Shown: piece by piece, positions 9,739-17,825 of the stretch | Numbering within the stretch: position 1 is the first letter of the stretch | How the letters are laid out: each line of letters opens with the position of its first letter | Assembly: GCF_900114605.1 (NCBI RefSeq) | Contig: NZ_FOTP01000010.1 | Coordinates: forward strand, 124,001-188,000 | Direction of reading: 5' to 3' | Length of the DNA: 64,000 bases | Source: Bradyrhizobium sp. NFR13 | GTDB taxonomy: Bacteria; Pseudomonadota; Alphaproteobacteria; Rhizobiales; Xanthobacteraceae | Notes under the pieces: generated by a model | What the model saw: only the letters and a program-made list of their open reading frames with translations | The model's database searches: none | What the model was told of the DNA's origin: nothing | Made by a program: the position numbers and the translations under genes

Positions 9739-10608
9739 ATGGCCAAAGTTGCATTCATCGGTCTCGGCGTCATGGGTTTCCCCATGGCCGGTCACCTTGC
9801 CACCAAGGGCGGCCACGAGGTCACCGTCTACAACCGCAACGCAACCAAGGCCAAAGCGTGGGTGGAGAAGTTCGGCGGCAAGTCCGCACCGACCCCGAAA
9901 GCGGCTGCTGAGGGCCAGGACTTCGTGATGTGCTGCGTCGGCAATGACGACGACCTGCGTTCGGTCACCACCGGCGCTGACGGCGCATTCAGTGGCATGA
10001 CCAAGGGCGCGATCTTCGTCGATCACACCACTGCCTCAGCCGAGGTCGCCCGAGAACTCGATGCCGCTGCGACCAAGGCCGGCTTCCACTTCATCGACGC
10101 GCCGGTGTCCGGTGGCCAGGCTGGTGCCGAAAACGGCGCCCTGACCGTGATGTGCGGCGGCGACGCCAAAGTCTATGCCAAGGTCGAGCCGATCATCACG
10201 GCCTATGCCAAGATGCAGAAGCTGCTCGGTCCCGCGGGCTCCGGCCAGCTCACCAAGATGGTCAACCAGATCTGTATCGCCGGCCTCGTCGAGGCCTTGT
10301 CCGAAGGCATTCACTTCGCCAAGAAGGCCGGTCTCGATGTGAATGCGGTGGTCGAGGTGATCTCCAAAGGCGCCGCGCAATCGTGGCAGATGGAGAACCG
10401 CTACAAGACCATGAACGATGGAAAATTCGACTTCGGCTTCGCTGTCGAATGGATGCGCAAGGATCTCTCGATCTGCCTCGCCGAGGCCCGCCGCAACGGC
10501 GCGAGCCTGCCGGTCACGGCTGTCGTCGATCAGTTCTACGGAGAAGTCGAGACGCTCGGCGGCAAGCGCTGGGATACTTCAAGTCTCTTGGCAAGATTGC
10601 CCCGGTAA
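9739..10608 (+). CDS. NAD(P)-dependent beta-hydroxyacid dehydrogenase (3-hydroxyisobutyrate / tartronate semialdehyde type)
   Basis: A 289-residue dehydrogenase. The Rossmann motif GLGVMGFPMAGHLA starts at residue 8, the substrate-binding DAPVSGGQAGAENGALTVM lies around 120, and the catalytic Lys is in GQLTKMVNQ near residue 170. These are the PROSITE-type signatures of 3-hydroxyisobutyrate dehydrogenases and tartronate semialdehyde reductases (MmsB, GarR, GlxR). The ATG at 9739 follows AAAGGGT. The frame is open further upstream but homology starts here. The neighbours (mrp, histidine kinase) give no hint of the substrate, so I leave the exact activity open. Confidence 0.88.
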   Translation: MAKVAFIGLGVMGFPMAGHLATKGGHEVTVYNRNATKAKAWVEKFGGKSAPTPKAAAEGQDFVMCCVGNDDDLRSVTTGADGAFSGMTKGAIFVDHTTASAEVARELDAAATKAGFHFIDAPVSGGQAGAENGALTVMCGGDAKVYAKVEPIITAYAKMQKLLGPAGSGQLTKMVNQICIAGLVEALSEGIHFAKKAGLDVNAVVEVISKGAAQSWQMENRYKTMNDGKFDFGFAVEWMRKDLSICLAEARRNGASLPVTAVVDQFYGEVETLGGKRWDTSSLLARLPR

Positions 10609-10792
10609 ACATCTAGGTTTCCTGAATAAATCACGGCGGAGCGGTGTCCGACAGGCGCCCTCCGCCGATACCATTTTTATCGAATATTAACCGGATTACT
10701 TCGTTCTTTAAGGCACCTCTTAATGATTGTGCGGCACAGATAGAGTCTGTGAAAAACCGCCCGCGTTTGCGTGCAGGATTTGTGTACGAGTG

Positions 10793-12394
10793 ATGAGTGA
10801 GCCCGCCGCCAGGCCCGAGGTCGTCCAGCTTCCGGCTGAACCGCCCGTCGCTGTTCCGCCGCGCAATCGCCGGGCGGCACAACAGCGGGTGCGCGAAGCA
10901 CGCGACCGGCTGACCTCGACATCGGGAACACGCCCCGCTTTCGATCGCGAACTGCTCCGCCAATACGCCCAGACCCGCCTCTCCGCCTCGCTCGTTGTCA
11001 CGCTGCTGGTGGTCGGCACTGGCATCCTGTTCGGGTTCTGGATGCAGCCGCTGCCGGCCGCCGCGTGGTCATGCGGCATGCTGTGCATTCACGCGGTGAT
11101 CCTGCGCGCCTGCAATCGCTATCTGGCGGAAACACCGACACCCAGCAGCACGCATAAATGGCGGCTGCGCTTTATCTTTCTGGACCTGCTCTACGGCCTG
11201 TCGTGGACGGTGATCCTGGTGCATCCGACCGGCGTCGACGTCGTCTCCAATTCGCTGATGATGTTCCTGATGCTGCTGGTGGTCGCGGTCTCCAGCATGC
11301 TCGCCGCAAGCCTGCCGATTGCCGCCTTTGCGGCCACCGCGCCGGTGACGCTCGGCGTCGCGCTGAGCTTCATCCTGCGCGGCACCTTCGACAATTACGT
11401 GCTGGCGGTTCTGGCTATCGCAGCCGAAGGCTATTTCGCACTGCTGGCGCAACGCCTGCATTCGACCACACTGGCGACGCTGGAAGCCCGCGCCGAGAAG
11501 GACGCGCTGATCGGCGAACTCGAACAGGCCAAGGCCATCTCGGACGAAGCGCGCCACCGCGCCGAGGCCGCCAACGTCGCCAAGTCGCGCTTCCTCGCAC
11601 AGATGAGCCATGAATTACGTACACCGCTGAACGCCATTCTCGGCTTCTCGGAAGTGATGAAGAGCGAGATCTTCGGCGGCCATGCCGTGCCGGTCTACAA
11701 GGACTATTCCGCGGACATCCATAATTCCGGCGTGCATCTCTTGAATCTGATCAACGAGATCCTCGACCTGTCGCGTATCGAGGCCGGCCGATACGAGCTC
11801 AACGAAGAAGCCGTCTCGCTGGTGCATGTCGTCGCGGACTGCCATCACCTCCTGAAGCTGCGCGCATCGAGCCGCGGTATCACCATCCACGAAGTATTCG
11901 AGCACGACATGCCGCGCGTTTGGGGTGACGAACGCGCGTGCCGCCAGATCGTACTCAACCTGCTGTCGAATGCGATCAAGTTCACCCCGCAGGGCGGCGA
12001 GATCTGGCTCAAGGTCGGCTGGACGGCATCCGGCGGGCAGTATCTGAGCTGCAAGGACACTGGTTCGGGCATCGCCGAAGAAGAGATTCCGATCGTGCTC
12101 GCGTCGTTCGGTCAGGGATCGAACTCGATCAAATCTGCCGAACAGGGCGCGGGTCTCGGTCTGCCGATCGCCAAGAGCCTGATCGACATGCATGGCGGCA
12201 CCTTCACGTTGAAATCGAAGCTGCGGGTCGGCACTGAAGTGATCATCACCTTCCCGCCTGAACGCGTGATGTCGGCGCTTGCGCCGATGACGCCCGACGC
12301 GCCGCCGTTGCAGCCGAATTACGAGATGAACGTCGCCTATGAAAAACGCCGGCCCCGCAACAAGCCGATCATGAATGCAGGAACCGGGCTATAG
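10793..12394 (+). CDS. Membrane sensor histidine kinase (PleC/DivJ/PdhS-like)
   Basis: The 533-residue protein starts with a cytosolic basic segment and then has about six hydrophobic helices between residues 60 and 215 (for example LVVTLLVVGTGILFGFWM and SLMMFLMLLVVAVSSMLAAS). A coiled coil follows (ARAEKDALIGELEQAKAISD), then HisKA with the phospho-acceptor in MSHELRTPLNAILGFSEVMK. The HATPase domain has N-box NLLSNAIKFTP, G1 DTGSGI and G2 GAGLGLPIAKSL. The H-box is of the class found in alphaproteobacterial cell-cycle kinases that act on DivK/PleD. No response regulator is adjacent, so the partner is encoded elsewhere. The ATG at 10793 is chosen; the frame extends upstream without a better start. 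Confidence 0.88.
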   Translation: MSEPAARPEVVQLPAEPPVAVPPRNRRAAQQRVREARDRLTSTSGTRPAFDRELLRQYAQTRLSASLVVTLLVVGTGILFGFWMQPLPAAAWSCGMLCIHAVILRACNRYLAETPTPSSTHKWRLRFIFLDLLYGLSWTVILVHPTGVDVVSNSLMMFLMLLVVAVSSMLAASLPIAAFAATAPVTLGVALSFILRGTFDNYVLAVLAIAAEGYFALLAQRLHSTTLATLEARAEKDALIGELEQAKAISDEARHRAEAANVAKSRFLAQMSHELRTPLNAILGFSEVMKSEIFGGHAVPVYKDYSADIHNSGVHLLNLINEILDLSRIEAGRYELNEEAVSLVHVVADCHHLLKLRASSRGITIHEVFEHDMPRVWGDERACRQIVLNLLSNAIKFTPQGGEIWLKVGWTASGGQYLSCKDTGSGIAEEEIPIVLASFGQGSNSIKSAEQGAGLGLPIAKSLIDMHGGTFTLKSKLRVGTEVIITFPPERVMSALAPMTPDAPPLQPNYEMNVAYEKRRPRNKPIMNAGTGL

Positions 12395-12395
12395 A

Positions 12396-12446
12396 ACATG
12401 ATCCCGAAAAGTGGATGCCGGTTTTCGGACCAGATCATGCTCACAA
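12396..12446. repeat. Interspersed palindromic intergenic repeat
   Basis: Right after the kinase stop, CATGATCCCGAAAAGTGG is followed by CCGGTTTTCGGACCAGATCA. The halves are an imperfect inverted repeat centred near 12418. I recall closely similar elements in many Bradyrhizobium and Rhodopseudomonas intergenic regions; no copy count can be given here. It may act as an mRNA 3'-end hairpin. Confidence 0.6.
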
Positions 12447-12497
12447 CGAAAATTTCGACGCTTGCGCAAGCAAGCCGATCCGCTTCAATATTACGGG

Positions 12498-12716
12498 ATG
12501 AGCAAAGAAACACCGTGTATCGCAGTCTGCTTCATCGATCCCAAGACCAAGCTCTGCCTCGGCTGCGGACGTACGCTGCCCGAGATCGCGCGCTGGGGAA
12601 AGATGGACAGCGCGGAGCGTATGGGCACGATGGCACTGCTCCCGGCGCGCATGGCCGAGGCCGGGCTGGAGCCTTCGTCGACCTACACCGCAAGGAAGAC
12701 ATCCGCGACCACCTGA
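12498..12716 (+). CDS. DUF1289 small Cys-rich protein
   Basis: A 72-residue protein with the pattern PCIAVCFIDPKTKLCLGCGR and then E-I-A-R-W, typical of the DUF1289 family (four Cys, probably a metal site). No function is established. The ATG at 12498 is chosen because the homologous part starts there (MSKETPCIAVC); the open frame upstream overlaps the intergenic repeat. It ends 10 bp before the protease gene, so the two are probably co-transcribed. Confidence 0.85.
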   Translation: MSKETPCIAVCFIDPKTKLCLGCGRTLPEIARWGKMDSAERMGTMALLPARMAEAGLEPSSTYTARKTSATT

Positions 12717-12726
12717 GAGGCTCGCC

Positions 12727-13239
12727 ATGAGCCGGGTCTTTCTTCTCGTCATCGTCATTGTCGCAACTGCGGGCGCTGCCCTCGCCTATGGTGATCCCAA
12801 GCAGATCTCCAAGGCCGGCAATCTCGTTACGGAAATTTTGCGCAAGCAGAGTCCGCCGCCGTTGCGACTGGTCGACGTGCCGCGCGGCAATACAGGCGAG
12901 TTCGGACTTGAGGCCAGGATCAACGGCGTGAAGACAGCCATGGTGATCGACACCGGCGCAACCTCGGTGGTGCTGACTTATGAGACCGCCAAAGCCGCGG
13001 GTCTGCCGCTCGAATTGCTCGACTACAATGTCGACGTCGAAACTGCGGGCGGCCGCACCAAGGCTGCGCGGTTGACGCTGGATCGTCTGGCCATCGGCAA
13101 ACTGGTGGAGCGTTCGGTGCCTGCACTGGTGGTGCCGCGCGGCCAGATGAAGACCAACCTGCTTGGCATGAGCTTTCTCGACCGCCTGGAAAGCTGGGAA
13201 GTCCGCGCCGACAAGCTGATGCTGCGCGGGTATCCGTGA
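12727..13239 (+). CDS. Retropepsin-like aspartic protease, clan AA, TIGR02281 type
   Basis: The 170-residue protein begins with a signal or anchor helix (VFLLVIVIVATAGAALA), then a single aspartic protease domain. The catalytic triplet is in AMVIDTGATSVVLT at about residues 74-87, and the second conserved stretch is NLLGMSFLDRLESWEV. Such proteins are periplasmic or membrane-anchored and would need to dimerise, since only one DTG motif is present. It is 10 bp behind the DUF1289 gene and convergent with the frameshifted gene at 13262. Confidence 0.88.
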   Translation: MSRVFLLVIVIVATAGAALAYGDPKQISKAGNLVTEILRKQSPPPLRLVDVPRGNTGEFGLEARINGVKTAMVIDTGATSVVLTYETAKAAGLPLELLDYNVDVETAGGRTKAARLTLDRLAIGKLVERSVPALVVPRGQMKTNLLGMSFLDRLESWEVRADKLMLRGYP

Positions 13240-13261
13240 GCGCGATGAAACTAAAAGGCGA

Positions 13262-13725
13262 TCATCTTGTGAAGTGAAAAGCGATGACTCGCCCTTCCTG
13301 CGAGGGAAAGGAAAGGTCGAAATCTTTTGGCAACTTCCAGTGGTCCGGATCGCCACTGATCCAAGTTGTCCCATCCCTCCCGATCGTGACTACCGCATTG
13401 GCAAGTGCAGTCAGAATGACCTCGGTCCTGTCATACAGTCTTCCACCACTCGGCAAGGACATCAAACGGTGGAAGGGCTCCAAGGAAACGACGCCGTTCA
13501 CCGACATTAGCCAATCTTTGTGGGCAGCTACAGCATACCAAAAACCACTTTGCTTCACCCATAAAGGATCTGCATTTAGTAAGGTCAGGTCCTCGACAAG
13601 TCGTCCAACAAGCCGGGCACCCGAGAGATCATTGCCAACAAATGACGTTTGCTTTCTGCGAATGAAACTAGGACGTCTTCGATCACGGGAATGTCGTCTA
13701 CGGCATAAACGCGGTCTTCAGACAT
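13262..13725 (-). pseudogene. Orphan gene split by an apparent frameshift
   Basis: From the ATG at 13725 (preceded by GGGGA) the first frame reads MSEDRVYAVDDIPVIEDVLV and runs to a stop at 13585. A second frame is open from about that point to 13262 and gives GNDLSGARLVGRLVEDL, then WYAVAAHKDWLMSVNGVV and FPSQEGRVIAFHFTR. The two parts read as one protein of about 150 residues if one base is gained or lost near 13650-13690. I do not recognise a family. Composition is less GC-rich than its neighbours, and it lies next to the dusA insertion site, so it may be acquired DNA. Alternatives are a sequencing error or two small genes. Confidence 0.5.
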
Positions 13726-13760
13726 TCGTTTATCCCCGTGAATCACTCCACGCGCCTATA

Positions 13761-14756
13761 TCACGCGGCTTGCGCCTCGGCCGACTCGTCCTCGACCAGC
13801 GCGATGGCATCGCGCAGCACCTGAATGCCAGCGCCATGCTTGACGCCGTTCTCCGCAAGATGGCGCCGGAACGCGCGCGCGCCGCGCACCGCATGGAAGG
13901 CACCGACAAAATGCCGGGTGATCGAGTGCAGCCGCGTACCCTGCGCGAGCTGATTCTCGATATAGGGCATCATCGCCTCGAAGGCGTTCTTCATCGTGGC
14001 GTACGGCGCCGGCTCGCCGAATAGTTCGGGATCGACCGCGAGCAGCCGCCACGGCTCCTGATAGGCCGCGCGGCCGAGCATCGCGCCGTCCACATGCGCT
14101 AGATGAGCAGCGGCTTCAGTAATGCCGACGATGCCGCCATTGATGACGATCGGCACATTGGGCATCGCCGCTTTCAGCCGGTAGACGCGGTCGTAATTCA
14201 GCGGAGGAATGTTGCGGTTCTCTTTCGGCGACAGGCCATTGAGCCAGGCCTTGCGCGCATGCACGATCAGGCTATCGGCGCCAGCTGCGACCACCGCGCG
14301 CGCGAGCGTATCGAGTGCCACTTCAGGATCCTGATCGTCGATCCCGATGCGGCACTTCACGGTGACGGGCACGTTCACGGCCTGCTTCATCGCGGTCACA
14401 CCGCGCGCCACCAGATCGGGCTCCGCCATCAGGCACGCACCGAAGCGCCCATCCTTCACACGATCGGAGGGGCAACCGACATTGATGTTGATTTCGTCAT
14501 AGCCGAAATCCGCACCGATCTTCGCAGCCTCTGCGAGGTGCGCGGGCTCCGAACCACCGAGCTGCAGCGCCACCGGGTGTTCACTGGCATCGAAGCCAAG
14601 CAGCCGCGCGCGGTCACCATGGATCACGGCACCGGTCGTCAGCATCTCCGTATAGAGCCGCGTCCGCCGCGACAGCAGACGATGGAAGACGCGGCAGTGC
14701 CGGTCGGTCCAATCCATCATAGGCGCGACAGAAAAGCGATAGTCTTGCGATTTCAA
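13761..14756 (-). CDS. dusA: tRNA-dihydrouridine synthase A
   Basis: A 331-residue FMN enzyme that reduces U20/U20a in tRNA. The N-terminal VAPMMDWTDRHCR, the RLYTEMLTTGAV segment, the catalytic Cys in NINVGCPSDRVKDGRFGACL, and the DusA-specific ending region with HSITRH identify the subfamily. The gene is intact, but the first ~20 codons appear to have been supplied by the island that follows: the relic beside serA (29833-29880) encodes a different 5' end (VNIRFCTAP versus SQDYRFSVAP). The 5' end of dusA is a known integration site for a family of tyrosine recombinases (dusA-associated integrases). Confidence 0.95.
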   Translation of the reverse strand: MKSQDYRFSVAPMMDWTDRHCRVFHRLLSRRTRLYTEMLTTGAVIHGDRARLLGFDASEHPVALQLGGSEPAHLAEAAKIGADFGYDEININVGCPSDRVKDGRFGACLMAEPDLVARGVTAMKQAVNVPVTVKCRIGIDDQDPEVALDTLARAVVAAGADSLIVHARKAWLNGLSPKENRNIPPLNYDRVYRLKAAMPNVPIVINGGIVGITEAAAHLAHVDGAMLGRAAYQEPWRLLAVDPELFGEPAPYATMKNAFEAMMPYIENQLAQGTRLHSITRHFVGAFHAVRGARAFRRHLAENGVKHGAGIQVLRDAIALVEDESAEAQAA

Positions 14757-15166
14757 TGAATTAACCTATGTCCTCAATGGGATGAAACACGAATACGTGC
14801 ACTCCAAACTAGCCGAATTTGCGCACGTTTGTACCTGTTTTGACCTCTCGGTGCACATATCGCGCGCTAAAGTTGGAGTGCACACGCAAGGCGACCTTCA
14901 CTCGATTGGCATCTGAAACCTGGCGCGCCTCCAGGTCTGGCGGCGACACGCTCCGACATCGTCGACATTTTAAGCGACCGCCCATGGATATCTGGCGCGA
15001 GAGCCAGCCTTGTTGCACGGCGGCGCGTCGACGATTTTATCGCGAAGAATATTGAGCGAATGAAGAGCAAGTCTTCATTCGCTAGGCGAGCAGACGCGGC
15101 GTTGTATTTGGAAGACCGAGTTACCGGCGACAGTTTCTCATGCGGACGATTTGCACGATGCGCTTG
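14757..15166. other. Gene-free island end with two inverted repeats
   Basis: No convincing gene lies in these 410 bases upstream of dusA. An inverted repeat has arms at 14797-14813 (GTGCACTCCAAACTAGC) and 14866-14883 (imperfect complement). A perfect 12-bp hairpin has arms AGCGAATGAAGA at 15055-15066 and its complement at 15072-15083 with loop GCAAG. The second could end uxaA transcription, though no T-run follows. The first lies close to the attachment site and could be a recombinase arm or excision site (inference). Confidence 0.5.
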
Positions 15167-16684
15167 TTACATCACAGCGCCGATTTGCCACGGCACGAAT
15201 TCGAGATCGCCATAACCCAAATCCTCCGATTTGGTGTGGGCGCCTGAAGCAACCTGCAGAATCTGATCGAGGATCTCCTGCCCTTTAGCCTCGATCGACG
15301 TTCCATCAAGCACGTCGCCGCAATTGATATCCATGTCGTCGGCCATGTTCCGATACATTTCGCTGTTCGTGGCGAGCTTGATGGAAGGTGTCGGCTTGCA
15401 GCCAAAGGCCGAACCGCGGCCGGTGGTGAAGCACATCACGTTGCACCCCCCGGCAACCTGACCGGTCGCGCCGACTGGATCGTAGCCGGGGGTGTCCATG
15501 AAAACGAACCCCTTCTCCTTGATCGGTTCGGCATACCCGTAGATTGCACGCAGCGCGGTCGTGCCACCTTTGGCAGCAGCGCCCAGCGATTTCTCCAGAA
15601 TTGTCGTGAGTCCACCGGCCTTGTTGCCTGGCGAGGGATTGTTATTCAACTGGCCACCATTGCGGCTGGCGTATTCTTCCCACCAGCGAATCCGCTCAAT
15701 GAGCTTCTCTCCGACGGAGCGGCTGACCGCACGGCGCGTCAACAGATGCTCCGCACCATAAATTTCCGGAGTTTCAGCAAGCACTGCCGTCCCTCCATGC
15801 TTGACCAACTGGTCGACCGCGGCTCCCAGCGCAGGGTTAGCGGTAATGCCCGAATATCCGTCCGAACCGCCACACTGGAGGGCGAGGACGATTTCAGACG
15901 CTGGCCGCGTCTCGCGCTTGGCGCGCGCAGCAACCGGCAGCATTGCCCGGATGCGTTCGACGCCCTGATCGATGGCTTTCCTGGTTCCGCCAGACGCCTG
16001 AATTGTCATGGTCTGGAAGTGATCGCCTTCCACCAGGCCATATTCTTCTTTCATACGATCGATCTGAAAGACTTCGCAACCAAGGCCGACCATCAGCGCG
16101 GCGCCGAGATTGGGGTGGGTCGCGTAACCCCATTGGGTACGGCGGAGCAAATCCCAGCCCTCCCCATAGGATGCCATTCCACACCCGGTGCCATGCACAA
16201 ACGCCACCGCGCCATCGATCTCGGGATAGTCATCAAGCAGTCCGGAGCGATTGACCTCTTCGGCAATGAATTTCGCCGTCGTTGCCGAACAATTCACGGA
16301 GGTCAGGATGCCAATATAGTTTCGCGTTCCGGTTCTTCCGTTTGGTCGCACATAACCTTCAAAGGTTGCACGCAGCTCGGGCGGCAATACTTCCGAGAGT
16401 TTGGCTCCCTCGGCAAACTGATAGTCGCGCGCGAAGTCATGCATGACGACGTTATGCTCGTGCACCCAGTCGCCGGGCACGATGTCCTTCGATGCGAAAC
16501 CAATGATCTGGCCGCACTTCCGCACCGGCTCGCCCTTATGGATGGCGGCGGTGGCCATCTTGTGCCCCCGTGGTATTCGCTGCTGTGCGACCAGATTGGC
16601 AAGACCGGTACCGAGAAGGATTTGATCGACGGCGACAATCACGTTGTCGTCGGACGATAAACGGATCGTTCGTGGCGTGCTCAT
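15167..16684 (-). CDS. uxaA: Altronate dehydratase (UxaA/GarD family)
   Basis: The 505-residue protein is the full-length fusion of an N-terminal SAF domain (about 1-95, with HKMATAAIHKGEPVRKCGQIIG) and the Fe-dependent dehydratase domain (GRTGTRNYIGILTSVNCSAT, HGTGCGM, CGGSDGYSGITANPALGAA). Length matches UxaA/GarD (about 495-525). In this operon it most likely dehydrates D-altronate to 2-keto-3-deoxygluconate, because KDG kinase and KDPG aldolase follow in the divergent unit. Galactarate dehydratase is the main alternative but would not feed KDG kinase. It lies 30 bp downstream of the GntR gene on the same strand and is probably co-transcribed with it. Confidence 0.85.
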   Translation of the reverse strand: MSTPRTIRLSSDDNVIVAVDQILLGTGLANLVAQQRIPRGHKMATAAIHKGEPVRKCGQIIGFASKDIVPGDWVHEHNVVMHDFARDYQFAEGAKLSEVLPPELRATFEGYVRPNGRTGTRNYIGILTSVNCSATTAKFIAEEVNRSGLLDDYPEIDGAVAFVHGTGCGMASYGEGWDLLRRTQWGYATHPNLGAALMVGLGCEVFQIDRMKEEYGLVEGDHFQTMTIQASGGTRKAIDQGVERIRAMLPVAARAKRETRPASEIVLALQCGGSDGYSGITANPALGAAVDQLVKHGGTAVLAETPEIYGAEHLLTRRAVSRSVGEKLIERIRWWEEYASRNGGQLNNNPSPGNKAGGLTTILEKSLGAAAKGGTTALRAIYGYAEPIKEKGFVFMDTPGYDPVGATGQVAGGCNVMCFTTGRGSAFGCKPTPSIKLATNSEMYRNMADDMDINCGDVLDGTSIEAKGQEILDQILQVASGAHTKSEDLGYGDLEFVPWQIGAVM

Positions 16685-16714
16685 TGGTGAGTTCTCATTT
16701 CAGGTCAGATCAAG

Positions 16715-17620
16715 TCAAACAGTAGCCTGGCGTAAATGATCAACCGACTTCAACAGCGTCTTGCGTGCCGTCTGCAGATGCGTCCGGCATTTAGCGTCAA
16801 TGGCGTCCAGATCGCGGCTGCGCAATGCTGCGATATATGCGAGGTGCTCGTGCAAGGCGACATAGTTACGTTCTTTTTCGTCGGCCTTGTTCCACTGATA
16901 GTGGTAATGGAAGATCATCGATATCACGTCGTAGAAGTTCAAGACGAAGCGGTTCTGTGAGGCGTCATGAACGAGGCGATGAAGTCGTTCGTCGAGTCGC
17001 GAGAACTCCCGGTATCGTTCATCGATGTTTTCCAGCAGGTGATGATGTTCTCGCTCGATCGCGTCGAGCTCGGACCAGGCCGCAGCGTCCGGCGGCAGTT
17101 CGGCAAAACGATGCGCCGAGCGGAGTTCGAACATCTCGCGGATCTCGTAGATCTCCATCGCAAAATCAGTCGTGATCCCCTTGAAGACCCACGCGCTGTT
17201 AGGACGGCGCTCCAATAGGCCAAAGTGATTGAAGTGTGTGAGATGTTCGCGGATGGCGGAGGTTGATGTCGAGAACTGGCGGGCCAGTTCGGCACAGTTG
17301 ATGAGCTCTCCCGGGCGAAAATCGCCCTGCAGAATCCACTCCATGAACCGGCGCCCGACGATATCGCTGACGGACTCGGTCTGCGCTTCGGGAAAGTAAT
17401 CGTCTGCCACCGGTGAGCGCACGAGATGTCTGCGGCTGCCGTCGCGGTGAATGATATTGGCATTGGCGAGAGAGGACAGCACGGCGCGCACCGTCGTGCG
17501 ACTGACATCGAGAGCCTGCGCCAGTTCGAGTTCTGAACGGAGATGCGTACCAAGTTCGTGCTTCGCGAGCATATTCAAGCAGCGGTTGTGGGCGCGTTTG
17601 AAGACAGCGTTACTCTTCAT
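16715..17620 (-). CDS. GntR-family regulator with two N-terminal winged helices and an FCD domain
   Basis: The 301-residue protein has a first winged helix at about 10-65 (LELAQALDVSRTTVRAVLSS) and a second at about 85-145 (CAELARQFSTSTSAIREHLT, then GLLERRPN). An FCD ligand domain covers about 150-290 (EIYEIREMFELRSAHRFAEL, RLHRLVHDASQN, EHLAYIAALRSRD). Most FadR-type regulators have one winged helix; here two follow each other. It is divergent from the dehydrogenase/ABC/kinase/aldolase unit and upstream of uxaA, so it probably controls both in response to a hexonate or KDG-type ligand. The ATG at 17620 gives the complete first helix-turn-helix. Confidence 0.85.
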   Translation of the reverse strand: MKSNAVFKRAHNRCLNMLAKHELGTHLRSELELAQALDVSRTTVRAVLSSLANANIIHRDGSRRHLVRSPVADDYFPEAQTESVSDIVGRRFMEWILQGDFRPGELINCAELARQFSTSTSAIREHLTHFNHFGLLERRPNSAWVFKGITTDFAMEIYEIREMFELRSAHRFAELPPDAAAWSELDAIEREHHHLLENIDERYREFSRLDERLHRLVHDASQNRFVLNFYDVISMIFHYHYQWNKADEKERNYVALHEHLAYIAALRSRDLDAIDAKCRTHLQTARKTLLKSVDHLRQATV

Positions 17621-17747
17621 TCTTGCGATCGATCCTCAGTAGCAAAAAAGCTATTCGGCGCTTTCAGTTTTTTACAGATAAAAAACAATTTGACGAAGTA
17701 CCAGCCCTTAAAGATTCATGGCCTCACAAAAAAGCTCGAGGAAACAC

Positions 17748-17825
17748 ATGACGACGGTTCCCACCCTATCGATAGCAGTGACTGCAAACCCCGACGCCAG
17801 CTACTCGGCGGCAGCGGTCGCGTGA
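17748..17825 (+). CDS. 25-residue leader ORF coupled to the uxaB-like gene
   Basis: An ATG with a strong ribosome binding site (GAGGAAACAC before it) opens a 25-codon frame, MTTVPTLSIAVTANPDASYS followed by AAAVA. Its TGA overlaps the GTG of the next gene (GTGA at 17822-17825), the classic arrangement for translational coupling. The peptide resembles nothing I know. It may be a leader that sets translation of the dehydrogenase, or the true N-terminus of that enzyme with a -1 shift. Confidence 0.45.
   Translation: MTTVPTLSIAVTANPDASYSAAAVA

Noticed and set aside
13284-14024. 246-residue plus-strand open frame across the broken gene and dusA
   Set aside because: Runs antisense to dusA in its second half; no ribosome binding site.
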